From Gordonia terrae (GTDB taxonomy: Bacteria; Actinomycetota; Actinomycetes; Mycobacteriales; Mycobacteriaceae), in contig NZ_CP016594.1 of the NCBI RefSeq assembly GCF_001698225.1, positions 62,001 through 126,000 of the forward strand: a stretch of DNA of 64,000 bases, given 5' to 3'. Made by a program: the position numbers and the translations under genes. The number at the start of each line of letters is the position of its first letter. Positions within the stretch are counted from its first letter, which is position 1. Shown here piece by piece: positions 16,887-26,090 of the stretch. The notes under the pieces are model-generated. The model was not told the origin of the DNA, did not search any database, and saw only the letters and a list, made by a program, of their open reading frames with translations.

Positions 16887-17363
16887 TCAGTCTGACCGCG
16901 TGAAGTTGGCGAAGAAGTCATCGATTGTTGATACGTCGGCATAACGTCGAAAGTGAGCAACGTCGACCTTGACGAAAACACCGCTAGAGGTGAAGTACGT
17001 TTGCTCATCGAACGATCCGGCGGCCGCGATGTGCAGTAGGCGATCCGACTCGTGGTCAATCCAGGCAGTGAGACGTATGGGAGTGTGCAGCGGGACCGGC
17101 CGGCGGTATTCGACGGTCAGGGTGCGGGTCACCGCGGGGGTCCGCGCGATCCACAGGGTGAAACCCATGATGTCGTCGCAGGCGGCCGAGATCGCGCCAC
17201 CGTGCGCCAACCCGGGCGCGCCGAGGTGTTTCTCGTCGAAGGTGTGATCGGCGTACACCCGCTCGCCGCTCCGGTAGACCTCAAGTTGAAGTCCGTGGGG
17301 GTTGCTGCTTCCGCAGCCCATGCACTGGGACGAGTGTGCCGGCAGTCTTGCTTCGGGGGTCAT
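16887..17363 (-). CDS. PaaI-like hotdog thioesterase (first paralogue)
   Basis: 158-residue single hotdog domain expected to hydrolyse acyl-CoA. The central helix region GAPGLAHGGAISAACDDIMG contains the HGG motif of PaaI-type thioesterases. CMGCGSSNPHGLQLEVY at the N-terminus is typical of the mycobacterial group. It is divergent from the mce operon, and its promoter (-35 TGGACA at 17494-17499, -10 TATTAC at 17471-17476, both minus strand, 17-bp spacer) overlaps the operator in front of the mce genes. A close paralogue lies at 56635. It may recycle CoA from imported acyl chains. Confidence 0.87.
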   Translation of the reverse strand: MTPEARLPAHSSQCMGCGSSNPHGLQLEVYRSGERVYADHTFDEKHLGAPGLAHGGAISAACDDIMGFTLWIARTPAVTRTLTVEYRRPVPLHTPIRLTAWIDHESDRLLHIAAAGSFDEQTYFTSSGVFVKVDVAHFRRYADVSTIDDFFANFTRSD

Positions 17364-17472
17364 CTCTGATCGTTGTCCTTAACTCAGCCCGCCACCTACG
17401 CAACAGGGTGCGGGGGGATCGATGAGGTGTGGGAACCGGTCCCGAACACGGTCTGTGCTCACCACTATAGGT

Positions 17473-17487
17473 AATACTGCCAGTACC
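17473..17487. promoter_or_regulatory. Operator-like inverted repeat before the mce operon
   Basis: AATACT-GCC-AGTACC, two six-base arms with one mismatch around a three-base centre. Similar sites stand at 34318-34332 and 41715-41733, each in front of a transporter or lipid gene. It overlaps the -10 hexamer of the divergent thioesterase promoter and lies 63 bases before the yrbEA start. A TetR-type repressor binding here would control both sides. Confidence 0.6.
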
Positions 17488-17549
17488 TGATACTGTCCAT
17501 TACGCACACGCGAATGGAGTGGCGCACACCACGCGCACTAGGGGGGGAG

Positions 17550-18356
17550 ATGGCCATCACCACCGGCACAGGCGTCAACCGTCTGCTAGACGGCGCTGCC
17601 ACTTTTGGTAACACCGTCGGCTTGGCTGGTCAGGCCCTGCGGTGGGTAGCAGTAGACATTGCTACAGGACGATTTCCGTTTCGCGAAGCCGTATCGCAGA
17701 CCTGGTTCGTCATCGTCGTGACAACTCTGCCGGCGATTCTCGTAGCTGTGCCATTCGGTGTCATCGTGTCAGTACAGGTGGGTAGCCTCACTCAGCAAGT
17801 TGGGGCCACGTCAATAGCTGGCGCCGCTGGTGGCCTCGGGATTATTCAACAGGGAGCGCCCATCGTTACCGCCCTCCTACTCGGGGGCGCGGCCGGATCA
17901 GCGATTGCCTCTGATTTGGGTGCTCGAACGATTCGCGAAGAAATTGCTGCCATGGAGACACTCGGACTCAATCCGATCAGGCGAGTCGTAGCGCCCCGGT
18001 TCGTATCTGTGTTGATCACCGCGCCGCTGCTCTGCATGCTAATCGTCTTCACCGGGCTGCTGGCGGGCTACGCCATCAGCGTCGACGTCCAAGGCATCAC
18101 ACCAGGCAGCTACGTCGCCTCGTTCGCTTCGTTCGCATCGATAACAGACATCGTTGTCGCTCTATGCAAATCGCTTGTGTTCGGACTTGTAGTGGTGACG
18201 ATTGCTTGTCACCGCGGCCTGTCGACGAAAGGCGGCCCTAAAGGCGTCGCAACCTCAGTAAATGCCACCGTAGTACTGGGCGTCGTCGCATGCTTCGTGA
18301 TCAATGTCTTTATCACGCAATTAACAACCATGTTCGTCCCCCAAACTATTGGATGA
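17550..18356 (+). CDS. yrbEA: YrbE-type ABC permease A of the Mce system (MlaE family)
   Basis: About 268 residues with five or six hydrophobic segments, the inner-membrane channel subunit of the Mce lipid importer. The cytoplasmic coupling helix reads LGARTIREEIAAMETLGLNP, the MlaE signature that contacts the MceG ATPase. The ATG follows an A/G-rich run (AGGGGGGGAG); an upstream ATG at 17514 is possible. It is the first gene of an eight-gene yrbE-mce block. No ATPase (mceG/mkl) is present, which is usual because it is encoded elsewhere. Confidence 0.93.
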   Translation: MAITTGTGVNRLLDGAATFGNTVGLAGQALRWVAVDIATGRFPFREAVSQTWFVIVVTTLPAILVAVPFGVIVSVQVGSLTQQVGATSIAGAAGGLGIIQQGAPIVTALLLGGAAGSAIASDLGARTIREEIAAMETLGLNPIRRVVAPRFVSVLITAPLLCMLIVFTGLLAGYAISVDVQGITPGSYVASFASFASITDIVVALCKSLVFGLVVVTIACHRGLSTKGGPKGVATSVNATVVLGVVACFVINVFITQLTTMFVPQTIG

Positions 18357-19230
18357 GAAACGCCTCGTGACCACCGTTCCCTCCCGGAGGTTCTCCGCCG
18401 CCACCCGCCCTGTCGAAGCCGTGATCGCGCCAGTTGTACACGTACCTGAACGCTTGGGGCACGTCGCGACCTTTGTGATCGCCGCGGTCCTCGGCATCCG
18501 CCATGTGATCACCACCTACCGACGCCAAACCCTGCTCTACATACAAGAATTCGCCTGGGGTAGAGGTGCAGTCTTGGTCGGTGGTGGAACGGCCATCGTC
18601 CTCGCCATCCTCGGCATCGCCGTCGGCGCCTCAATCGGTATCCAGGGTTACGCCTCTCTGGACCTCGTAGGGATGGGTTCACTGACGGGGTTCATCTCTT
18701 CCTATGCCAACACCCGAGAGCTTGCGCCAATGATCGCGGCGATCGGGTTCGCAGCACAAGCCGGCTGCCGGTTGACAGCTGAGATCGGCTCGATGCGCAT
18801 TTCCGAGGAGATCGACGCTCTCGAGGCTATGGCGGTACGTCCTATTCCATTCGTCGTCAGCACTCGCGTAGTTGCGTCGATCACGACCGTGATTCCTTTG
18901 TACATCGTCGCGCTTATTCTCGGATTCGGGGCCGCCAAACTCGTCGTCACACAAGTTCACGGCCAATCCGGCGGCACTTACGATTTCTATTTCGACCAGT
19001 TCCTCAAACCTCAGGATCTTGCCTTCTCGCTTATCAAAGTTCTTGTATTTGTCATTTCTGTAGTGATTATCCATAGCTATCAGGGCTACTTCGCCACAGG
19101 CGGAGCTGAGGGGGTGGGTCGAGCGTCCGGTCGAGCGATCCGCACGAGCCTCATAGTCATCGTCGTGGAGGACATGATCTTGACCCTTCTGATGTGGGGA
19201 TTCGATTCCGGCGTACGGATTTCAGGGTAG
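18349..19230 (+). CDS. yrbEB: YrbE-type ABC permease B of the Mce system
   Basis: 293 residues, second MlaE-like permease, overlapping the first by eight bases. The coupling motif MRISEEIDALEAMAVRPIPF and several membrane segments (for example GGGTAIVLAILGIAVGASIG) are clear. A GTG 18 bases further in is an alternative start. It should pair with YrbEA to form the heterodimeric channel beneath the Mce hexamer. Confidence 0.93.
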   Translation: MDEKRLVTTVPSRRFSAATRPVEAVIAPVVHVPERLGHVATFVIAAVLGIRHVITTYRRQTLLYIQEFAWGRGAVLVGGGTAIVLAILGIAVGASIGIQGYASLDLVGMGSLTGFISSYANTRELAPMIAAIGFAAQAGCRLTAEIGSMRISEEIDALEAMAVRPIPFVVSTRVVASITTVIPLYIVALILGFGAAKLVVTQVHGQSGGTYDFYFDQFLKPQDLAFSLIKVLVFVISVVIIHSYQGYFATGGAEGVGRASGRAIRTSLIVIVVEDMILTLLMWGFDSGVRISG

Positions 19231-19238
19231 GGGGTTCA

Positions 19239-20276
19239 GTGGCTGTCTTTCATGATCCGTCCGGACGCGAGCCGTCGCACGGGAACCTGGCCCTTCGGGG
19301 GGTCGCCCTATTGATCCTCGGCGCGATAGCTGCCTACTTACTGATAAGTGACGCTAACGGCGACTTCAGCGATCACACGTCGTTGACCATCAACACCGAC
19401 GCGATAGGCGACGGATTGAAGGGGGGATCGGATGTGAAGTACCTTGGGTTCACCGTGGGGGAGGTCTCGAGCATCGCGGTTCGAGACCGTGGCGCGGCGG
19501 TCAAAATCAACCTCACCGGTTCCGGTAACGACCTAGTTCTCCGGCAGGGCATGACGGTGAACTACACCTCGTCAAACGCATTGGGACCAACTGCACTGGA
19601 GATCGTAGATCCTGGACAAGGACCACCCATCGGTTCCGGCGGGAGTGTCTACGTGAGCAGGTTGCAATCTGAACAGACCTCGGTGTCAACGCTTGTTCGC
19701 AAGATCTCCACGCTGGTCGAGGCACTGGACCAGCCCTCATTTGAAGCGGTAGTGAGGTTCATCGTTGAGGACTCGCAGGCAATGGCTGATAGCGGAAGAC
19801 TCGTTCTCCAGATTGCGCAACTCACGCGAGATGTCCAGAAACGGCCGGTCGGGGAGGACCTAGGAATTGCGGCTAACCTGTCCACCGGAGTCGCCGACTT
19901 CATGACGCCGTTTGTCCCTGGCGTCTTGAAGAACGTCGATATCGCTGACTTTTTCGCCACCCAACAAAACATCGACCGCACGAAGAGTAATCTCGGCGAC
20001 ACGGGAAAGGTTCTTTTCGGTGGGCTCGGCGGCCTGCTCGATAAGAATTACCCAGCCCTGAGTTCGCTGTTAGACGTCGGCCTTGACCTAGCGCGGCCCG
20101 TCGCCAGATCCGCCTCGGGGCTAGTTCGCACGGTGTACACGATCCCGCAGATCCTCGATGGCATCGACAAAGCCTTGCCGAAATTCAACGAACGGGTCCA
20201 GCTCCAGCTAGCACTGGTGGTCCAGACGTCGCCTGCCCTACAAGGCGCATTGAGAATGGGGGGTGCCACGCGATGA
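19239..20276 (+). CDS. mceA: Mce family protein A
   Basis: About 345 residues from a GTG with AGGGGG just upstream. One N-terminal membrane anchor (LRGVALLILGAIAAYLLIS) is followed by the MCE/MlaD beta-barrel domain (GLKGGSDVKYLGFTVGEVSS) and a long helical tail. Six such proteins form the periplasmic hexamer and tube that shuttle hydrophobic molecules to the permease. It ends in an ATGA overlap with mceB. Confidence 0.92.
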   Translation: MAVFHDPSGREPSHGNLALRGVALLILGAIAAYLLISDANGDFSDHTSLTINTDAIGDGLKGGSDVKYLGFTVGEVSSIAVRDRGAAVKINLTGSGNDLVLRQGMTVNYTSSNALGPTALEIVDPGQGPPIGSGGSVYVSRLQSEQTSVSTLVRKISTLVEALDQPSFEAVVRFIVEDSQAMADSGRLVLQIAQLTRDVQKRPVGEDLGIAANLSTGVADFMTPFVPGVLKNVDIADFFATQQNIDRTKSNLGDTGKVLFGGLGGLLDKNYPALSSLLDVGLDLARPVARSASGLVRTVYTIPQILDGIDKALPKFNERVQLQLALVVQTSPALQGALRMGGATR

Positions 20277-21286
20277 CTCTGAGGTCGCTAACACCCACAA
20301 TCATTAAAATCGTCGCTTTCATCGCTCTCATCGGAGTCCTTTCATATGTCATCATCGCGATTCTGCAGCCGACCAACGAAGGGTCACCCAGTTCGCAGCG
20401 TTCCGCGGTGTTTGCCGACGCTTCCGGACTCAAGCCCCGCGACGGGGTACGACTCGCTGGAGTGAAAGTGGGATATGTAACGGCTGTCGATCTCGAGGGC
20501 TCAACAGCGATCGTCCGTTTCCAACTGGATGACGGTGTCGCGATTACCCCCGCGACGACTGCCGCTGTGCGTTACCAAAATCTGCTGGGGCAGCGGTATG
20601 TGGAACTCATCAATGCCGGACAAGGCGCCGACCAGGACTCGATCACACAGGTGGCACTCGAGAAGACCGTCCCGTCCTTCGACGTATCGACACTATTCAA
20701 CAGTTTCAAACCAGTATTCGATACATTGAATACTGCGGAAATCAACGAGCTTCAGTCGAACCTTCTACGGGTTGCCCAGGGAGACGGTCGAGGTATCGCA
20801 CCAGTCATGAAGCAAGTCGCGAACATCACTGATTACGGGAACCAGCGTTCAGAGATCATCACCAATATTGTGACGAGCCTGGGGCAGGTGTCCGACCAGT
20901 TGATGGGGCGCTCCGCTGAACTGGTTGAGTTGATAGACAAATTGGGGTCAATCGTCGATGCGTTCAGCCGCGTGAGCGATCGACTGCGGGCCTCGCTGCG
21001 AGAGGTCAACCGTTCGATGGCAAAGACTGTACTCGCCGGTGAGCAGATCGAGTCGACCTACGACACCAGCTTCGCGGCTATCTTTCAGAGATTAGTGCGG
21101 GAGCCAGGGGATACAGAAGGCCTACTGAATGGTGCCGTTCTCCTGAAGCCGCTCCTGGACGCCCTGGCCGCAACATCCAACGCGACTCCCCCGCCCTCGG
21201 CGGCAGGGTGTGCCCGAGGGGTGCTCGACCTACCGAGAACAGTGCAGATCGCCCTGATGGGTCAACGACTGGTGGTGTGCCAGTGA
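20273..21286 (+). CDS. mceB: Mce family protein B
   Basis: 337 residues. N-terminal anchor (IIKIVAFIALIGVLSYVII), MCE domain with SGLKPRDGVRLAGVKVGYV, then a helical region with many Gln/Asn/Asp. It overlaps mceA by four bases and mceC by four bases (GTGA). Confidence 0.92.
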   Translation: MTLRSLTPTIIKIVAFIALIGVLSYVIIAILQPTNEGSPSSQRSAVFADASGLKPRDGVRLAGVKVGYVTAVDLEGSTAIVRFQLDDGVAITPATTAAVRYQNLLGQRYVELINAGQGADQDSITQVALEKTVPSFDVSTLFNSFKPVFDTLNTAEINELQSNLLRVAQGDGRGIAPVMKQVANITDYGNQRSEIITNIVTSLGQVSDQLMGRSAELVELIDKLGSIVDAFSRVSDRLRASLREVNRSMAKTVLAGEQIESTYDTSFAAIFQRLVREPGDTEGLLNGAVLLKPLLDALAATSNATPPPSAAGCARGVLDLPRTVQIALMGQRLVVCQ

Positions 21287-22278
21287 CCCGTTTCTTCGGC
21301 AAGCGTCCGCATCACCGCCCGCAGCGTCGGCGGGACCTCATCCTGGCGGGGGTCGTAACGATGGTCACGGTGGCCGGTCTCGTCGCCGCCGGAGCTGTGT
21401 ATATCTCGCCGCCCGGACAAACTATCTACAGCGCGGAGTTAGTCAATACCGGCGGATTGGAAGCTGGCGACCAGGTACGTATCGCCGGGATCAGGAAAGG
21501 CAAGGTAGCGTCGGTCGACCTGACCGGAACGTTCATCACCGTGCGGTTCCGGCTGGATGACTCGATTGCCGTTCGGTCGGACGCGACGGCGAACGTCCGT
21601 CTCCTCACCCCTATCGGTGGACGTGTATTGGACCTCGACCCAGGTTCAGGCCCGTCGGCCATTGACGGCGCGATCCCACTGGTGCAGACAGGCAGCACCT
21701 ATGATATTTCCAGCACCCTGGAGACATCTACACCGGTGTTCCGTGACGTGCGTGGTGTTGATCTACGGCGCACGGCGGCGTTGCTACAGGATGCCTTTTC
21801 CGACGGAAACACCAATATCCCTGATGCCCTGCAAAACGCGAGCAGCCTGATGGACTTGCTGGAGCGTCAGTACGCACAACTCGACAAGACGGTGGCTTTG
21901 TCCGACGAGTATGTCGCTGCCCTCGCAAACCGCAAGCAGGTACTCGTGGACTTCCTACGCCAGCTCAGCTTCCTTGCCCGCACCCTTGGACCAGACATCG
22001 CCAACGTCCAGAGCGGGTTCGATTATCTACGTCGTCTTTTTAAGTTGCTGACCCGGCCGCTTGTCGCGTACCGCGACGGTATAGAACCATCGGTACAGCA
22101 GTTTAAGATCCTTCTAAACAAGGTGTCGGCCCAGATGCCCGCCTACCAAGACGCGCTGGCCCAGGTCGATCAGATCACCAGAAGACTGAGCATTCTCCTC
22201 AATGCTCCGCAGGTCGGACCTGCGAGTCCTGAACCGACCGTCCGCGTCTGTATCCCGATTGGTGATAACAAATGTTGA
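21283..22278 (+). CDS. mceC: Mce family protein C
   Basis: About 331 residues from the GTG that overlaps the mceB stop; the open frame extends further upstream but this start fits the operon spacing. A basic N-terminus (KRPHHRPQRRR) and membrane anchor precede the MCE domain (GGLEAGDQVRIAGIRKGKV). The tail is helical with paired cysteines near the end. Confidence 0.9.
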   Translation: MTRFFGKRPHHRPQRRRDLILAGVVTMVTVAGLVAAGAVYISPPGQTIYSAELVNTGGLEAGDQVRIAGIRKGKVASVDLTGTFITVRFRLDDSIAVRSDATANVRLLTPIGGRVLDLDPGSGPSAIDGAIPLVQTGSTYDISSTLETSTPVFRDVRGVDLRRTAALLQDAFSDGNTNIPDALQNASSLMDLLERQYAQLDKTVALSDEYVAALANRKQVLVDFLRQLSFLARTLGPDIANVQSGFDYLRRLFKLLTRPLVAYRDGIEPSVQQFKILLNKVSAQMPAYQDALAQVDQITRRLSILLNAPQVGPASPEPTVRVCIPIGDNKC

Positions 22279-23333
22279 CGGAGCGGATGCGTCGGCATCT
22301 GATCCCGATCGCCACCATTGTCACACTGGCAGTAGTGATCGGCGGCGTCGGAATCGACTATGCGACAGCCGACGACGACACGCGATCACTATGTGCGGAG
22401 TTTTCTGACGCATCAGGTCTGTACGAAGGCAATTCCGTCGCGATGCTCGGCAAGAAGGTGGGCAGGGTCGTAGGCATTCACGAGGAGGGACAGAAAGGTG
22501 TGCGTGTCGATATGCGGATCGACAAGACCGTGCCGCTTCCCGCAGATGTGGGTGCGACCCTGGTGTCCACCTCGATTGTCACCGAAAGACAAATCGAGTT
22601 CACCCATCCCTATCGTGGCGGAGAATATTACAAGTCGGCTGAGTGTATCCCACTGGAAAAGACCAGGACTCCACTGGGGATTAGTCAAACGCTCGACGCG
22701 ATCAGCACTCTTTCAGACGAACTCGTCAAGGACGACGGACGTAACACGGATGCGATTCTTCAGGCACTTACACTCGTCTCGAAAAACATGGAAGGGACCC
22801 AGGGTGATATATCCGGCATTCTCCAGGACTCGGCCACGCTAATCAACGATCCGACCCGGCGTGATAGCCAGATACGCAGGATTGTAGCCAATCTCGCCAC
22901 CTTAACCGGTGTTGCCACCGAAAACAGTACTGAGGTGACCCAGCTATTCGACAACTTCGTAGGCGCAATTGAGGTGATTGTTGCTTTCGGTCAAACATTC
23001 GGCGCCGCAACAGAGTACGCAGGCACCTTCGTCCCTATCCTGTCGCGCCTATCGTCTGACTTCGGGCCACCTATTTTCTCACTTGGAGATGCTGCGGTTC
23101 CCCTCCTCTCGCAAGCGGGCAAGCAAGAAAACATACTTGCGTCCGTCGCCGCTCGAACAGCTGACCTCATCGTTGAGCATCCAGATGCGAAGTCGATCCT
23201 GCGGGCATTCGCAATATCTGTACCACTGCAGGCCCTCAAGAACGCGTGCGCTCCTCCTTCCGTCAAGGACGTTTGCGCGACGGGTAACGAAGCGGCGACG
23301 ATCGCCAACTTGATCGGAGGGCAACCTCGATGA
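22272..23333 (+). CDS. mceD: Mce family protein D
   Basis: 353 residues. Anchor (IPIATIVTLAVVIGGVGI) and MCE domain (SGLYEGNSVAMLGKKVGRVV), followed by a helical tail. The ATG lies seven bases inside mceC and the stop overlaps mceE. Extra cysteines at the C-terminus (NACAPPSVKDVCATG) could form a disulfide outside the membrane. Confidence 0.92.
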   Translation: MLTERMRRHLIPIATIVTLAVVIGGVGIDYATADDDTRSLCAEFSDASGLYEGNSVAMLGKKVGRVVGIHEEGQKGVRVDMRIDKTVPLPADVGATLVSTSIVTERQIEFTHPYRGGEYYKSAECIPLEKTRTPLGISQTLDAISTLSDELVKDDGRNTDAILQALTLVSKNMEGTQGDISGILQDSATLINDPTRRDSQIRRIVANLATLTGVATENSTEVTQLFDNFVGAIEVIVAFGQTFGAATEYAGTFVPILSRLSSDFGPPIFSLGDAAVPLLSQAGKQENILASVAARTADLIVEHPDAKSILRAFAISVPLQALKNACAPPSVKDVCATGNEAATIANLIGGQPR

Positions 23334-24373
23334 TGATCTACGGCTACCTTCGTCGTGTCACGGCCGCGATCGTGACGCTGTTCGTAGCGACTATCGCCCT
23401 CGCCGCCTGCAGCATCAGTGCTGACAACCCGCCGACCATCGGTGGATCATCCGCCCGAGACGGCTACGACATCGAGATCGAGTTCACGAGTGCTCTGAAC
23501 TTGCCTGCCCGTGCCAAAGTCCTCTCTCGAGGGATTGACGTCGGTGCCGTCACCAGCGTCGCTTACGACGGAGGCCACGCGCTGGTTGCTGCCCGAATTG
23601 ATAAAGACGCCCAGCTGCCGGAAGATTCGCGCGCGGAACTCCGCCAAGACACTCTCCTGGGCGAGATTTATGTGGCCATCCTTCCCCCTGCACAGCAGTC
23701 CACCCAAGGCTTGCTGCGCGCGGGATCGGTAATACCTCTCTCACGCACCGAACCGGCTGCCAACGTCGAGGACGTGATGCGGGGTATGGCTAACGTATTG
23801 GGCGGGGGTGAACTCGATAAAATCCATACCGCGATATCGACGCTGAACTCGACTTTTCCGAGTGACCCCGCCCAGTTCGATGCGCTCTACCGCACGACCT
23901 TGCGCACCGTGTCTGAGGTGTCTGCCAACACCGACAAACTCGACGTAATCCTGCAGTCAGCCGATCGCACACTCAAAGTGATCCTGGCCGACCCGTCAGG
24001 TACAGACCGAATGTTGACCAAGGGGGGAGTGAACTTTTATGGTCTGGGCTACTCGCTAATTGACGTAGCGCTACTCATCGCTAATCTGCGCGACTTCGCG
24101 GTATCCGCAGGCCGTATCGTCGACCCTGAGTATTCCCGCATCAAGGAAACGGTGGGCGCGATCGCGCCAGTGGTCGCGTCCATCGCGTACTCGGACATCT
24201 ACTCCAAGGATGTTTCCGACAAGGCGGCTCGTGTAATACGCGAAAGGCTCATCCCATTCGTCAGCTCGCCAGATATCAACGTCTCCGATGTGTCTATCGA
24301 TGGCCGAGAACTGGCGCGGCGTGATGCCGAGTCGTTCATAACCGTCTTGCGAGCGATCGGAATGATGCCATGA
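23330..24373 (+). CDS. mceE: Mce family lipoprotein E
   Basis: 347 residues. The lipobox IALAAC near residues 22-27 marks it as the lipoprotein member of the set, the usual character of the fifth Mce protein (LprK type). The MCE domain reads ALNLPARAKVLSRGIDVGAV. The start overlaps mceD and the stop overlaps mceF by four bases. Confidence 0.92.
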   Translation: MMIYGYLRRVTAAIVTLFVATIALAACSISADNPPTIGGSSARDGYDIEIEFTSALNLPARAKVLSRGIDVGAVTSVAYDGGHALVAARIDKDAQLPEDSRAELRQDTLLGEIYVAILPPAQQSTQGLLRAGSVIPLSRTEPAANVEDVMRGMANVLGGGELDKIHTAISTLNSTFPSDPAQFDALYRTTLRTVSEVSANTDKLDVILQSADRTLKVILADPSGTDRMLTKGGVNFYGLGYSLIDVALLIANLRDFAVSAGRIVDPEYSRIKETVGAIAPVVASIAYSDIYSKDVSDKAARVIRERLIPFVSSPDINVSDVSIDGRELARRDAESFITVLRAIGMMP

Positions 24374-25326
24374 TCCGCAGCACCCTCGTATCGCTGGTTG
24401 CCCTTGTCCTCGTTCTCCTCGTCGGAGCGACATACTTGATCATCGACGTGGCACGGGTAAACCCGTTCCGCACCGACTACGCGATCTCGGCCATACTCGA
24501 GAGCTCGGGCGGCCTTCTAGACACATCACCGGTAATGTTAGAGGGGGTGCCGGTGGGAAAAGTGACATCTATTCGCGTCACAGGTAATCAGCTCGCCGTC
24601 GACATGTCCATCGACTCCGACTATAAGATTCCTCGCGGCAGTGTCATGACGATTCAGAACCTCTCGGTCGCGGGAGAACAATACATCAATTTCATCCCAC
24701 CGGGCACAACCACCAGTGAGTACTTGCGTAGTGGGGACCTAGTGCCCGCCGGCGCCATCCGCGTGTCGCAATCCGTTCCCCAGGTGCTCCCGAAAATGTC
24801 GGCAGTGGCGGACGCGCTCGATCCAGCATCGATTCAGTCCATCAACGAAACGATCTCGGCGGCAGTCGACGGCCGGCAAAAGGACCTCGACACGATCGGA
24901 GACATGATGCACCGCCTCGTGGACTTCGTCGGTGACGACGGTGCCGTCCGTACCACTGCGGACAATGCCGAGTTCCTCCTGGGCCTTATGTCGAACGTGG
25001 GCGGTGTGCTCAGCACCGCGTCGGTCCGGACCCCGGATGCCGTCGACGGTTTGGCGAGGATCCAACGTGCGTTCATCGTTTTCACTTCTACGTCCTACGA
25101 CAAATGGCCACCGATCCTGAAGCTAGTGGAAAAGCTCAGCGGCTACATCCAGATACTCCAGCCCGATATTGTCGCCATTACCCGCGCGGTGAAGCCGGCG
25201 ACGGCGAAAGTCGCAGACACATACATCGACTTCGGATCGATCGGTGATCTTCTGGCTCGAACATTCCCAGCGTCACATCGGGGGCAGGCGCAGATTCCGA
25301 TCGCCGTCACGCCATCACCTCGCTGA
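24370..25326 (+). CDS. mceF: Mce family protein F
   Basis: 318 residues, sixth Mce subunit. N-terminal anchor (LVALVLVLLVGATYLIIDVA), MCE domain (SGGLLDTSPVMLEGVPVGKV), helical tail. It completes the A-F set needed for a heterohexamer, so this importer can be fully formed apart from its ATPase. Confidence 0.92.
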   Translation: MIRSTLVSLVALVLVLLVGATYLIIDVARVNPFRTDYAISAILESSGGLLDTSPVMLEGVPVGKVTSIRVTGNQLAVDMSIDSDYKIPRGSVMTIQNLSVAGEQYINFIPPGTTTSEYLRSGDLVPAGAIRVSQSVPQVLPKMSAVADALDPASIQSINETISAAVDGRQKDLDTIGDMMHRLVDFVGDDGAVRTTADNAEFLLGLMSNVGGVLSTASVRTPDAVDGLARIQRAFIVFTSTSYDKWPPILKLVEKLSGYIQILQPDIVAITRAVKPATAKVADTYIDFGSIGDLLARTFPASHRGQAQIPIAVTPSPR

Positions 25327-25371
25327 CGCCCGATGGATACCTCCTACACCAGCATTCACAGAAGGCAGCAA

Positions 25372-26061
25372 ATGACGGCACAAGACAACGGACCAGAATC
25401 CAAGGACAGCAGCGCTGAGGATAAGCTGACTGCGGCTTCCGACAAAGCAGATCGCAGCGACGCCACTGGTGCTACAGAATCTGCGACGTCCCAAGACGGT
25501 CCCGCCCCGGACGAGGCAAGCCCCCCGACGTCCGATGCCAGGCACCGATGGAGATCAGCACGCGTCCAGGCGGTGGCCGCCGGCGCTTTCGTGGTGGCAC
25601 TCGCGGTGCTGGCCGGCCTCTTTGCTTACCTCTACATTGACATGAGGGAAGCAAAGACGTCCGCGGAGAACGCTGCCACACAACGAGCGCAGGCAGCGCA
25701 GGCAGCATCGGACTACACCACAAAGTCGCTCACCTACAGCTACCAAAACACCGGCGCATTCTTTACCGAAGTGAAAGAGAATGCCAGCGATGCGTTGGTC
25801 AAGCGATACGACGATGTCGAACCCACCCTGACCCAAATCATGGAACAGGCCAAGGTCCAAGCGTCGGGACGCGTACTGGCGACCAGTGTCACCGGCAGCG
25901 CCAGCGAGAACCGGGGGGAATACACGGTGCTGGTCTTCGCCACCCAGAAGACCCAGAATGTTCAGAACCCTCAGCCGAGCGAACTCCCCACACTGTTGAA
26001 AGTAGTCGTGCTGAAGACCGAGAACGGCTGGCAGATCCAGGATTACGGACCTGCCGAATGA
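25372..26061 (+). CDS. Mce-associated membrane protein
   Basis: 229 residues from an ATG with AAGG upstream; the longer frame at 25333 has no better signal. The first 60 residues are acidic, polar and probably unstructured. One membrane segment (VAAGAFVVALAVLAGLFAYLY) is followed by an extracytoplasmic NTF2-like domain, the layout of mycobacterial Mas proteins. Its position directly after mceF fits a role in stabilising the complex. Confidence 0.85.
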   Translation: MTAQDNGPESKDSSAEDKLTAASDKADRSDATGATESATSQDGPAPDEASPPTSDARHRWRSARVQAVAAGAFVVALAVLAGLFAYLYIDMREAKTSAENAATQRAQAAQAASDYTTKSLTYSYQNTGAFFTEVKENASDALVKRYDDVEPTLTQIMEQAKVQASGRVLATSVTGSASENRGEYTVLVFATQKTQNVQNPQPSELPTLLKVVVLKTENGWQIQDYGPAE

Positions 26062-26090
26062 TCCAGCGTCCGCCGCGAAAGGAGAATTTG

